DNA of 64,000 nt, from NCBI RefSeq assembly GCF_000418325.1, contig NC_021658.1:1-64000 (forward strand), written 5' to 3'. Positions 46,881-56,950 of this stretch are shown here, in pieces; position 1 is the stretch's first letter; each line of letters opens with the position of its first letter. Below the pieces are notes generated by a model. That model saw nothing but the letters and a program-made list of their open reading frames with translations. It was not told the origin of the DNA and did no database searches. The translations under genes and the position numbers were made by a program. The stretch comes from Sorangium cellulosum So0157-2. GTDB lineage: Bacteria; Myxococcota_A; Polyangia; Polyangiales; Polyangiaceae.

Positions 46881-48401
46881 ATGGGCATGGAGATGAAGCT
46901 CCAGTTCAAGCTGTCCCAGCAGCTTGTGATGACCCCGCAGCTGGTGCAGGCCATCCGGCTGCTGCAGCTCTCGCGGCTCGAGCTGGTCGACGAGATCAGG
47001 AAGGAGCTGGACGGCAACCCGGTCCTCGCGGACGACATGACCGACCCGAAGGCGCGGGACGGGGAGAAGGGGGATCAGAGGGGGAGGAACGCCGATCTGC
47101 CGACGGAGCAGCGGCTGGAGAACGGCGAGCGGTTCGACCGAGACACCGACATCGCGGCGCGCGAGACGGAAAAGCGGGTCAAGGAGGTGGACTGGGAGCA
47201 ATTCCTGGAAAACCGCCAGCTGCAGCAGGCGATGCCCGCGCACCGGGGCGGTTTCGAGGAGCTGCCGCCGATCGACCAGAACCTGACGAAGCCGTCGAAC
47301 CTGCGCGACCACCTGCTCTGGCAGCTCCAGATGAGCGATTTCGTCGAGAACGAGCGGCAGTTCGCCCTGCTCGTCATCGGCAACCTCGACGAGAAGGGGT
47401 ACCTCGACCTCAAGGGGGGAGAACGTCCGGACGGCACGAAGGGCCCTGATCTGAGCCTCGCCGACCTGGCGCGGGAGGCGGAGCTGCACCCCGAGGACGC
47501 CGAGGAGGTGCTGGCGATGATCCAGCGCTTCGACCCGGTCGGGGTCGCGGCGCGCGACCTGTCGGAGTGCCTGCGGGTCCAGGCCGAGGTGCTCGGCTTC
47601 GACGAGATCGAGATGGCGATCATCAAGGACCACCTCCACAACGTGGAGCGGCGCAACTTCCCCGCGATCGCGAAGGCGCTGAAGATCGCGCTGGAGGACG
47701 TCTACGACGCGGTCCAGGAGATCCAGAAGCTGGAGAGCGTGCCGGCGCGCAATTTCGCCGAGGTCGACGAGAAGACCATCGCCATCACCCCGGACGTGTA
47801 CGTCATCAAGGACGGCAACCAGTTCGTCGTCACCGACAACGACAAGGGGCTCCAGCGGCTGTACATCAACGAGAACCTCGCCCAGCGGATGCTCAAGGAC
47901 CCGAAGGCGAAGGAGTTCATCAGCGAGAAGCTCCGGAGCGCGCAGTGGCTGATCCGGGCCATCGAGCAGCGGCGGCGCACGATCATCAAGGTGACCGAGT
48001 GCATCGTCGAGAAGCAGCGCGAGTTCCTGGAGCGCGGCGTGGGCTACCTGAAGCCCATGATCCTGCGGGACGTCGCCGAGTCGGTGGGCATGCACGAGTC
48101 GACCATCTCGCGCGTGACGTCGAACAAGTACGTGCACACGCCCCAGGGGCTCTTCGAGCTCAAGTACTTCTTCAACTCGTCGATCCACAGGGTGGCTGAC
48201 GAGGACATCGCCTCGGAGAGCGTCAAGCAGGCGATCAAGAAGATCATCCTGGCCGAGGACAAGTCGAATCCCTACAGCGACCAGGCGATCGTCAAGATCC
48301 TCGAGGAGACGGACGGCATCAAGATCGCCCGCCGCACCGTGGCCAAGTACCGCGAGATGCTCGGCATCCTGAGCTCGTCGAAGCGCAAGAAGATGTTCTG
48401 A
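46881..48401 (+). CDS. rpoN: RNA polymerase sigma-54 factor RpoN
   Basis: Alternative sigma factor that needs AAA+ enhancer-binding proteins; essential in Myxococcus and central to development there. The 506-residue protein has region I (LQFKLSQQLVMTPQLVQAI) that contacts activators, an acidic region II, the core-binding domain, the HTH (LRDVAESVGMHESTISRV) and the RpoN box RRTVAKYRE near the C terminus. GAAGGAG sits 6 nt before the ATG. No hpf/ptsN genes follow, unlike in enterobacteria. No sigma-54 activator lies in the window. Confidence 0.98.
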   Translation: MGMEMKLQFKLSQQLVMTPQLVQAIRLLQLSRLELVDEIRKELDGNPVLADDMTDPKARDGEKGDQRGRNADLPTEQRLENGERFDRDTDIAARETEKRVKEVDWEQFLENRQLQQAMPAHRGGFEELPPIDQNLTKPSNLRDHLLWQLQMSDFVENERQFALLVIGNLDEKGYLDLKGGERPDGTKGPDLSLADLAREAELHPEDAEEVLAMIQRFDPVGVAARDLSECLRVQAEVLGFDEIEMAIIKDHLHNVERRNFPAIAKALKIALEDVYDAVQEIQKLESVPARNFAEVDEKTIAITPDVYVIKDGNQFVVTDNDKGLQRLYINENLAQRMLKDPKAKEFISEKLRSAQWLIRAIEQRRRTIIKVTECIVEKQREFLERGVGYLKPMILRDVAESVGMHESTISRVTSNKYVHTPQGLFELKYFFNSSIHRVADEDIASESVKQAIKKIILAEDKSNPYSDQAIVKILEETDGIKIARRTVAKYREMLGILSSSKRKKMF

Positions 48402-48460
48402 GCGGCGCCGGACGCGCCCGCCCGACCCCACGTCCCCGGCCTCTTTCCCGGCCCAACACC

Positions 48461-49435
48461 ATGCCCGCCGAACCGATCACGGCCGCCCAGCTCTTCGAGC
48501 GCACCTTCGCGCCGCACTACCCGCCCGACGCGCTCGCCGACCTCGCGGCCGCGCGCTCCACGGACGCGAACCCGGCCGGGAACCCGTCGATCCTGGCCCA
48601 GATCGACCACGCGGCGGAGGTGTTCGCCCGGCTCGCGCCCGGGGCGTTCGGCGCGCCCGACCTCGGGCTCGATTTCTCCGACGCGTCGGTCCACCGGCTG
48701 GGCGCGGCGCTGACGCGCGAGCGGCGCGACGCCTGGCTCTCGCCGGCCGAGGGCGCCGCCGGTGCATCGGCGGAGGGCGGGGGCGGGGCGCCGCCCATGC
48801 TGGTCACCCTCGTGACGCACGGGGCGCTCTACGTCGGCGCGTGCGTGGCCAGGAACCACGGGGGAAAATGGCAGGTCCGGAGGCCGCTGTGGGAGTCGCT
48901 GGTCCGGCTCGAGTCGCGCGCGGGGACCGGCGATCTCGCGATCTTCCAGTGGTGGCTCAAGGCGCTCAGCGACGAGGAGATCGGCCGCGGCAGGCTCGCG
49001 GACCGCTACCGCACCCACGTGGAGGTGCCGACCTTCGACGCGGAGCGGCTGCCCGTGATCGCGGCGGGCGACCGGCGGATCCCGAGGCTCGCGCGGGTGC
49101 GTTACGACACGCTCTACAAGCACCTCCGCGCGCACCTGCCGGAGCTCAGGTCGGTGGGGGAGGATTTCCCGTCCCCGGAGCGCTTCGAGGAGATGGCCTT
49201 CAAGAGCCTGGAGTTCGCGCTGCTCGGAGGCGGGCGGATGCTCCTCATGCACGGGGCGACCGCGGAGGGGGTGCACCTGTTCTGGCTCGACGCGGGCGGC
49301 TTCGTGAAATCCGTGTACTACCCGGCCGACAGCTTCCCCGCCCACGTGGTCCAGATCGAGGGCCAGAAGATCCGGGTGATCGTGCCGGTCGGCGGCGAGA
49401 CCCAGGCGCACGAGATGCTCTGGTGGGGGGCGTAG
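48461..49435 (+). CDS. Unrecognised soluble protein
   Basis: A 324-aa protein with no signal peptide or membrane helix and no family I recognise. The central part (about 105-175) has VTLVTHGALYVGACVARNHG and QWWLKALSDEEI; the C-terminal 100 residues end HEMLWWGA. A Gly/Ala/Ser-rich patch lies at 95-105. It starts 59 bp after rpoN on the same strand, so it may be co-transcribed. Even residue distribution and coding-like frame use support a real gene. Confidence 0.7.
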   Translation: MPAEPITAAQLFERTFAPHYPPDALADLAAARSTDANPAGNPSILAQIDHAAEVFARLAPGAFGAPDLGLDFSDASVHRLGAALTRERRDAWLSPAEGAAGASAEGGGGAPPMLVTLVTHGALYVGACVARNHGGKWQVRRPLWESLVRLESRAGTGDLAIFQWWLKALSDEEIGRGRLADRYRTHVEVPTFDAERLPVIAAGDRRIPRLARVRYDTLYKHLRAHLPELRSVGEDFPSPERFEEMAFKSLEFALLGGGRMLLMHGATAEGVHLFWLDAGGFVKSVYYPADSFPAHVVQIEGQKIRVIVPVGGETQAHEMLWWGA

Positions 49436-49541
49436 CCGGCCTCGCCCGCGCGCGCCGAGCGCCGGGGCGGAGCGCGCCGGGCTGACGGCGCGCTCCGGCC
49501 CGGCGCTCGCGCACGGAGCGCGCCAGGAGTAGGCTCGCCCC

Positions 49542-50540
49542 GTGCTCTCGCCCGACGTCCGCTTCGAGGGGTTCACCGCGACCGACTGGGTCCGCGTGCT
49601 GTCGCTGTTCCGGCCCAGACGCGCGGGCATCGACGAGCGCGAGGTCGACCGGCCGCGCGGCGGCGTCGTCGCGGTCCGCGGGGGCGGCAGGCTCAGGAAG
49701 CTCGTGCACACGGACGCCGGCCGGCTCCGGATCGACGACGCGCAGCGCGCCGCCCGGCTCTCCGCCGAGGAGCTCGCCGCGGGCCACCACGCGAGCTGGG
49801 CCGCGGTGATCGAGGCGGGCGCCCTCGAGGCCATCGTGGAGCGGTTCGGGGCGCGGGTGCGGCGCGGCGACGACCTCGTCGCGCAGACGCTCCTCTTGCT
49901 GCAGCTCGCGCGCGAGGAGCTCCTCGCCGGGAGGATCGATCTCTGGCCGGCGCGGCTGCGCGGCGTGCCGATGCCGTCGCCGGGCGTCGTGCGGGGCACG
50001 CTGGAGTCGCTCGCCGGGGCCGGCAAGACGATGGTGATCGGCCTGTTCGAGGGCGGGGAGCTCTGGACGAGCGTCGCGCTCCGCCGCGACGCGCGCGGGA
50101 TCAACCTGATCCTCGGGCCGGACGAGGTGCGGGAGGACATGGGGCTGCTCGCCGGCGACTGGCGGCGCGACTACCGGCACCTCTCGCGCGCCATCGAGGA
50201 GCGGGCAGGGGAGCTGTCGCTCGGCTGCTTCGCCGAGGCGGAGACGATCCGGAAGCTCGAGGTCGACCCGAGCCCGGGCGCCTGGGCGCGCGCGGTCGCG
50301 GTGCGCGACGTGATCCTCGCGCCGGTGCCGGCGGCGCTCGCCATCCCGCTCGGGATCGACGCGGGGCGCGCGGCGCTCAGCGCCCTCCGCGCGATCGCGG
50401 AGCGGATCGATCCGATGGGGATCGTGGCGCCCGCGATGCGGGCGGTGCTCGAGCGGGCCGGCACCGACAGCGAGATGGCCGCGATGCTGCCGTTCCACCC
50501 GCTGGAGCTGCTCCGCAAGCTCATCAGCCGGGATCGCTGA
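49542..50540 (+). CDS. Unrecognised soluble protein
   Basis: A 332-aa protein starting at GTG 49542. It is rich in Arg, Ala and Leu with mostly helical segments; no catalytic motif, signal peptide or membrane helix is seen. An apparent SLAGAGKTMVIGLF resembles a Walker A loop but lacks the GxxxxGK[ST] spacing. It lies 106 bp after the preceding unknown gene on the same strand and converges on the PFK-2/FBPase-2 gene. Function not assigned. Confidence 0.65.
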   Translation: MLSPDVRFEGFTATDWVRVLSLFRPRRAGIDEREVDRPRGGVVAVRGGGRLRKLVHTDAGRLRIDDAQRAARLSAEELAAGHHASWAAVIEAGALEAIVERFGARVRRGDDLVAQTLLLLQLAREELLAGRIDLWPARLRGVPMPSPGVVRGTLESLAGAGKTMVIGLFEGGELWTSVALRRDARGINLILGPDEVREDMGLLAGDWRRDYRHLSRAIEERAGELSLGCFAEAETIRKLEVDPSPGAWARAVAVRDVILAPVPAALAIPLGIDAGRAALSALRAIAERIDPMGIVAPAMRAVLERAGTDSEMAAMLPFHPLELLRKLISRDR

Positions 50541-50569
50541 CCCGGCGCGGCGCCGCCGCGCCGGGAAGA

Positions 50570-51832
50570 TCAGGGGTGCGCGGTGCTCGAGTCGCCGCCC
50601 TGGACCGCGGGCGCGAGCTGGAAACGGCGCTCCTCGCACGCGTACGCGGTGGGGGTCAGCTCGATGACGGTGTGCAGCGGGATCGGCAGCGTCGGGCACG
50701 AGGGCGCGGGGCGATCCACGAGGTAGGCGTAGAGCGCGCGCAGCACCGCCTGGTGGCCGATCACGAGCACGGGCGAGCGCTGGCGCTCGAGCTGGATGAT
50801 CAGCGGGTCGAGGCGCTGGATGACGTCCTCGTACGACTCGCCGCGCGGGTAGCGGTAGCGGAACTTGTCGGCCGCGCGCGCGTGGAAGACCTCGGGCATC
50901 TGCTGGCGGATCTCCTCGTAGGTCATGCCCTCGCAGACGCCCGCGTCGATCTCGTCGAGGGCGCGCCACGCGACGTGGTTCTGCGTCATCGGGCGCGCGG
51001 TCTGGATGGTGCGGCGCAGGGTGCTCGTCCAGACGTTGACGTGCTCGTCGCCGGCCCGCTCGCGGATGAAGACGCCGAGGTTCTTCGCGTACTCCTCGCC
51101 GCGCGCGCTGAGGTCCGAGTCGCCGCCGAGCAGCCCCTTCTCGTTGAACACGCTCTCGCCGTGGCGGGTCAGCCAGATCGGGTGCGGCGTGAGGTGCATG
51201 TTCATCAACAGCGGGACGAGCCGCGCCGGCAGGTAGCCGTGGATGCGGTTCAGCACGACCTGGCGGCCGACGTCGATGATCTTGATGTAGCTCTTCTCGG
51301 GCTCGCCGAGCGGCTCGTACGCGCGGGCGTAGTGCGCGATGCGCGCGCGGAAGTCGCGCAGCGCCGCCTCGGGATCGACGCCCTGGTAGTCGGGCGAGCG
51401 GAGCTTGGTCTCGCGGACGTTCGTCTCGATGATCGACTCGTCGTTGCAGATCGACTCGATGAAGACGACCGGGAAGCCGTGCGCCTGGCAGCGCTCGGTG
51501 ACGAGGTTCCGGCGGGCGCGGGTGCTGTTGGTGGCGTCGTAGATCGCCACCTCGCCGCCGGAGCTGAGCCAGCCGATGAGGTCGTCGAGCGCCGTCATCG
51601 CCATGCCGAGCAGCGCCTGGCGGCCCTGGCTGTTGTCGGGGTCGAAGAACTGGTGCGGCTGCGCGGTGCCGAGGTGCGCGCGGCGGTAGTTGCCGACGTT
51701 GAAGAGCCGCGTGGGGTGGCCGAGCCACGAGAGGTACCGCGCGATCTTGCGGGCGATGGATGTCTTCCCCCGCGCGGGCAGGCCCACCATGGCGAGGACG
51801 ATCGGCGACGAGTCGCGCGCGAGCGAGACCAT
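50570..51832 (-). CDS. 6-phosphofructo-2-kinase / fructose-2,6-bisphosphatase, eukaryotic type
   Basis: A bifunctional enzyme that makes and breaks fructose 2,6-bisphosphate. The kinase half has GLPARGKT (17-24), FNVGNYRR and the YDATNSTRARR block. The phosphatase half has LTRHGES (about 220), STLRRTIQTA, DEIDAGVCEGMTYEEI with the catalytic Glu, FRYRYPRGESY and GHQAVLRALYAYL with the second His. All key residues of both sites are present at the eukaryotic spacing. In animals and yeast the product controls PFK-1; in bacteria the enzyme is rare and its role is unclear. It starts 9 bp after pgeF, so the two share an operon. Confidence 0.93.
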   Translation of the reverse strand: MVSLARDSSPIVLAMVGLPARGKTSIARKIARYLSWLGHPTRLFNVGNYRRAHLGTAQPHQFFDPDNSQGRQALLGMAMTALDDLIGWLSSGGEVAIYDATNSTRARRNLVTERCQAHGFPVVFIESICNDESIIETNVRETKLRSPDYQGVDPEAALRDFRARIAHYARAYEPLGEPEKSYIKIIDVGRQVVLNRIHGYLPARLVPLLMNMHLTPHPIWLTRHGESVFNEKGLLGGDSDLSARGEEYAKNLGVFIRERAGDEHVNVWTSTLRRTIQTARPMTQNHVAWRALDEIDAGVCEGMTYEEIRQQMPEVFHARAADKFRYRYPRGESYEDVIQRLDPLIIQLERQRSPVLVIGHQAVLRALYAYLVDRPAPSCPTLPIPLHTVIELTPTAYACEERRFQLAPAVQGGDSSTAHP

Positions 51833-51841
51833 GAGAGCGTT

Positions 51842-52654
51842 CTAGCCGATGACGGTACCGCCGGCGACGATGACGGAGAGCAGCCGGCCGCTCCGCTGTC
51901 CGTCGCGCCGGTACGAGAAGAAGCGGGCGGGGTCACACGCGGTGCACCCCCGGACGTCATCGACCGACGTTGCGTCGAGGCCGGACTCGGCGAGCTGGGC
52001 CTTGAGGATGCGGCGGACGTCGGCGTGCGGGCGCGCGCCGGGGGCGCCGCGGACGATGGCGGCGTCGCCGGCGCTGGAGCAGGCGGCGAGTTCGGCGGCG
52101 ACGTCGTCGCCGATCTCGAAGCAGCAGGCCTCGATGTGCGGGCCGATCGCGGCGACGAGATCGGCGCCGGGGCCGGCGAGCGACCTGAGCGCGCGGGCCG
52201 CCTCGACCACGACCCGGAGCGCGGTGCCGCGCCAGCCGCTGTGGACCGCGGCGACGGCGCCGCTCCGGCGATCGGCGAGGAGGATCGGGGCGCAGTCGGC
52301 GCTGCGGACGCCGCAGCCGACCCCGGGCACGCGCGAGAGGGTCACGTCGCCGACCTCGCGGACGACCTCGTCGCGTTCCTCGTCGCCGGTGAGGACGCGC
52401 GCCGCCACGCCGTGGACCTGGCTGAGGTAATAGAGCCGCGCCGCCGGGATGCCGAGGCGGCGCGCGGCGCGCTCCAGGTTCTCGCGGACGGCGGCGGGGT
52501 CGTCGCCGAGCGCGATGGCGAAGCTCAGGGTGTCCCAGGGGGGGGCGCTGACGCCGCCGCGCCGGGTGAAAAAGGCGTGCGAGAAGCCGGCGGCGGCGAG
52601 GAGGGGGCTCTCGAGCGCCTCGGCCGCCCCGGGGGCGTCGGTTTTCACGGTCAT
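51842..52654 (-). CDS. pgeF: PgeF/YfiH-type laccase-domain (Cu-oxidoreductase-fold) protein
   Basis: A 270-aa member of the YfiH family. In E. coli it (PgeF) edits peptidoglycan precursors; homologues also act as purine nucleosidases. It shows the zinc-site residues: FFTRRGGVS, YLSQVHG, RSADCAPILL, AAVHSGWRGTALRV, IGPHIEACCFEIG, and the closing CTACDPARFFSYRRDG. The ATG at 52654 is preferred to the GTG at 52738, which would add 28 unconserved residues and reach to the divergent kinase's start. It leads an operon with PFK-2/FBPase-2. Confidence 0.88.
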   Translation of the reverse strand: MTVKTDAPGAAEALESPLLAAAGFSHAFFTRRGGVSAPPWDTLSFAIALGDDPAAVRENLERAARRLGIPAARLYYLSQVHGVAARVLTGDEERDEVVREVGDVTLSRVPGVGCGVRSADCAPILLADRRSGAVAAVHSGWRGTALRVVVEAARALRSLAGPGADLVAAIGPHIEACCFEIGDDVAAELAACSSAGDAAIVRGAPGARPHADVRRILKAQLAESGLDATSVDDVRGCTACDPARFFSYRRDGQRSGRLLSVIVAGGTVIG

Positions 52655-52740
52655 TTTCGGTGCCACGACGGATCCGATGCGTCCGCTGCTTCGGTCATAG
52701 ACGATACGGGTGGGTTGCGTGGTATTTTCCGGCTCCACGC

Positions 52741-53934
<1,194 letters not shown>

Positions 53935-54052
53935 GCCCCCGCGGCCGCCCTGAAACGAGGCGAGCCACCGCGGGCGTGCTAGCGTCGCCGCTCCGGCGCG
54001 CCGGGCGCTCTGGATGCGCATCGCATGCGCGAGCGTTCACGGGGACGACGTC

Positions 54053-56896
54053 ATGGCCTCGGAGCAATCAGGGAACCCAGGGGGAAACGACAACGATCCG
54101 GCCAGGAGGGCCGATCCGCCGCGGCCTGCGTCGGAGCCGCCGCGGCGTGCGTCGGAGCCGCCGCGGCAGGTGTCGGAGCCGCCGCGGCAGGTGTCGGAGC
54201 CGCCGCGGCGTGCGTCGGAGCCGCCGCGGCGTGCGTCGGAGCCGCCCGCGCGGAGATCCAGCGCGCCGGTGCGAGGGAGCGAGCCGCCGCAGCGGATCAG
54301 CACGGCGGCGCGCACGGCGAGCGCGCCGCGCCTCGAGGGCCCGCCGCCGGCGCCGCCGGACGACGCGGCCGGACAGGACCGGGGCGCCAGGATCGCCACC
54401 TGGGCGAAGCGCATCGGGATCGCGCTCGCGGCGCTGCTCGTCCTCGCCGCCGCGAGCGTCGTGCTCGTCGTCCGGCACTACGAGGCGGATCTCCCCTCGA
54501 CCCGCGAGCTCAAGGATTACCGGCCCCCGCAGGTGACGCGCATCCTCGCGCGCGACGGGACGCGCCTCGGCGAGCTCTTCACCGAGCGGCGCACCGTCGT
54601 GCGCATCGGCGAGATCCCGAACCAGGTGAAGCTCGCCACGCTCGCCGCCGAGGACGCGGGCTTCTACGAGCACGCGGGGCTGAACTACCTCGGCATGCTC
54701 CGCGCCCTCGCGGTGAACCTCCGCTCGACCCAGACCCGGCAGGGGGCGAGCACGATCACCCAGCAGGTCGTGAAGAACGTCCTGCTCACGCCGGACCGGA
54801 CCTACAAGCGCAAGGCGCGCGAGATCATCCTGGCCCGCAGGATCGAGCAGGAGCTCACGAAGGACGAGATCCTGGAGCTCTACCTCAACAAGATCTACTT
54901 CGGCCACGGCCGCTACGGGGTCGAGGAGGCGAGCCGCTACTACTTCGGCAAGAGCGTGCGCGACGTGACGCTCGCCGAGGCCGCGCTGCTCGTCGCCGTC
55001 GTGAAGGGGCCGTCGGTGTACTCGCCCCGCGCGAACCTCGAGCGCGCCGTGGCGCGGCGCGACTTCGTGCTCGACCAGATGCACAAGAAGGGCTTCGCGG
55101 ACGAGGTCCAGGTCGAGCAGGCGAAGCGGGAGCCGGTGGTGCTCGCCATCGAGACCGAGTCGCTCGCCGAGCTCGCGCCCGAGGTCGTCAGCGAGGCGCA
55201 GCGCGTGCTGCGCGAGGTCGTCGGGCCCGCCGCGCAGCAGGGCGGGTACACGATCACGACCACGATCGATCCGGCGATGCAGGCGGCGGCGCGCGCGGCC
55301 GTCCGCAAGAACCTCGACGCCTACGCGAAGCGGCACAAGCTGTTCGGCCCGCTCGCGCGGACCAAGAAGGAGCCGCCGCCCTTCGAGGGGACGCCGGCCG
55401 GCCACAAGGTCTTCCGGGGGGTCGTGACCGGCGCCGACGACGCCCGAGGCACGCTCTCGGTGCGCGTGGGGACGCTGGAAGGCACGGTCGCGCTCCGCGG
55501 CGCGCAGCGGTACAACCCGAACGGGCTCGCGCCGAGCAAGTTCGCCGACGTCGACAAGGTGGTGCGGGTCAGCCTGATCGGGCCCGCGCCGGAGCCGGTC
55601 GTCGAGGCGGCCGCGACGGGGCAGGACGAGGACGAGGACGCCGCCGACGGAGAGGCGAGGCGCGCCGCGCCCTCAGGCAGCCCGGCGAAGCCCGCGGCCC
55701 CGGTGCCGCTGCGGCTCGAGCTCGGACCCGAGGGCGCGCTCGTCGCGATCGACGTGCGGACGCGCGAGATCGTCGCCCTGGTCGGCGGCTACGAGGCGGT
55801 GCGCGGCGGGCTCGACCGCGCGACGTTCGCGCGGCGGCAGCCGGGGTCGACGTTCAAGGCGTTCGTCTACGGCTACGGGATCCACGCGCGCACGCTGACG
55901 CCGTCGACGATCCTCGAGACGAACCCGCAGGCCGTCGCCGGGTACAAGCCGCAGAACCACGACGAGAGCGAGGGGCAGTCGCCCGCGCGGCTGCGCGAGG
56001 CGCTGGCGCACAGCGTGAACGTGGCCGCGGTGTCGGCGATGTCGCGCGTCGGCCCCTCGAACGTGGTCGCCTTCGCCGGCGCGCTCGGCATCCAGTCGAA
56101 GCTCGGCGCGGACCTGTCGCTCGCGCTCGGCGCCTACGAGGTCACGCCGCGCGAGATGGCGGCCGCGTACGCGAGCATCGCCGCCGGCGGCGTCTACGAG
56201 CTGCCGGTCCTGATCACGAAGATCGTCGGGCCGGGCGGGGCGGAGATCCCGCTGCCGCCGCGCCCCCCGGCGCGCCGCGTGATGGAGGAGCCGGAGGCGT
56301 ACGTGCTCACGAGCCTGCTGACATCCGTGGTGCAGACCGGGACCGCCAAGCAGGCGCGCTCGCTCGGGCGGCCGATCGCCGGCAAGACGGGGACGACGAA
56401 CCAGTCGAAGGACACGTGGTTCGTCGGCTACTCGACCGACATCGCGTGCGCGGTGTGGACCGGCTACGACGACGCGGCGCCGCTCGGCAAGGGCGAGGCG
56501 GGCGCCACGGCGGCGCTGCCGGCGTTCGTGGATTTCATGAAGCAGGCGCACGTGAAGCGCCCGGTGGCCGACTTCCCGGTGCCGAGCGGCGTGGTGCGCG
56601 TGAAGATCGATCCGCGGACGGGCCTCCTCGCGCGCGAGGGGCAGGAAGACGCCGTCGAGGAGGTGTTCGTCGCCGGAACGGAGCCGGCCGAGGAGGCGCC
56701 GGTTCCCGAGGCGGACGCGGAGGCGGCCGACGGCGGAGCGCCGGAGGAGCTGCAGGGGGTCGTGCCGGCGCCGGGCGAGGGGCCGCGGCCGGCGGAGCCG
56801 GGCGCGGCAGCGCCGGGGACGGCGCCGGCCGAGTCGGAGCACGCGCCGGAGCCGGGTCCGCTGCCGACCGGCGAGACGGCGCCGCCGCCGTTCTGA
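54053..56896 (+). CDS. Penicillin-binding protein 1A (transglycosylase/transpeptidase)
   Basis: A 947-aa bifunctional peptidoglycan synthase. The first 115 residues are a cytoplasmic Pro/Arg/Glu tail with six SEPPR-type 7-residue repeats. A helix (about 120-142) anchors it. The GT51 domain has AAEDAGFYEHAG with the catalytic Glu, and QGASTITQQVVKN. The transpeptidase has the active Ser599 in GSTFK and the AGKTGTTN motif near 776. An acidic, Ala/Pro-rich C-terminal tail follows. An internal insert (about 410-520, with an acidic DEDEDA patch) lies between domains. ATG 54053 is preferred to 54014. Confidence 0.93.
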   Translation: MASEQSGNPGGNDNDPARRADPPRPASEPPRRASEPPRQVSEPPRQVSEPPRRASEPPRRASEPPARRSSAPVRGSEPPQRISTAARTASAPRLEGPPPAPPDDAAGQDRGARIATWAKRIGIALAALLVLAAASVVLVVRHYEADLPSTRELKDYRPPQVTRILARDGTRLGELFTERRTVVRIGEIPNQVKLATLAAEDAGFYEHAGLNYLGMLRALAVNLRSTQTRQGASTITQQVVKNVLLTPDRTYKRKAREIILARRIEQELTKDEILELYLNKIYFGHGRYGVEEASRYYFGKSVRDVTLAEAALLVAVVKGPSVYSPRANLERAVARRDFVLDQMHKKGFADEVQVEQAKREPVVLAIETESLAELAPEVVSEAQRVLREVVGPAAQQGGYTITTTIDPAMQAAARAAVRKNLDAYAKRHKLFGPLARTKKEPPPFEGTPAGHKVFRGVVTGADDARGTLSVRVGTLEGTVALRGAQRYNPNGLAPSKFADVDKVVRVSLIGPAPEPVVEAAATGQDEDEDAADGEARRAAPSGSPAKPAAPVPLRLELGPEGALVAIDVRTREIVALVGGYEAVRGGLDRATFARRQPGSTFKAFVYGYGIHARTLTPSTILETNPQAVAGYKPQNHDESEGQSPARLREALAHSVNVAAVSAMSRVGPSNVVAFAGALGIQSKLGADLSLALGAYEVTPREMAAAYASIAAGGVYELPVLITKIVGPGGAEIPLPPRPPARRVMEEPEAYVLTSLLTSVVQTGTAKQARSLGRPIAGKTGTTNQSKDTWFVGYSTDIACAVWTGYDDAAPLGKGEAGATAALPAFVDFMKQAHVKRPVADFPVPSGVVRVKIDPRTGLLAREGQEDAVEEVFVAGTEPAEEAPVPEADAEAADGGAPEELQGVVPAPGEGPRPAEPGAAAPGTAPAESEHAPEPGPLPTGETAPPPF
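54131..54250. repeat. 21-bp repeats encoding SEPPR units in PBP1A
   Basis: Six near-identical 21-bp units start at 54131, 54152, 54173, 54194, 54215 and 54236. They alternate RA and QV before SEPP, and the last one diverges. The unit is a whole number of codons, so length variation would keep frame. Confidence 0.85.
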
Positions 56897-56914
56897 GCGG
56901 CCGCTCGGGCCGGT

Positions 56915-56950
56915 CGGCGCTCTACCCGGCGCTCTGCCCGGCGCTCTACC
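56915..56950. repeat. Three 12-bp tandem repeats between PBP1A and phoX
   Basis: Copies of CGGCGCTCTRCC start at 56915, 56927 and 56939. The third contains the phoX stop codon. A 12-bp palindrome GAGCGGCCGCTC (56895-56906) precedes them at the PBP1A stop. Confidence 0.8.
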
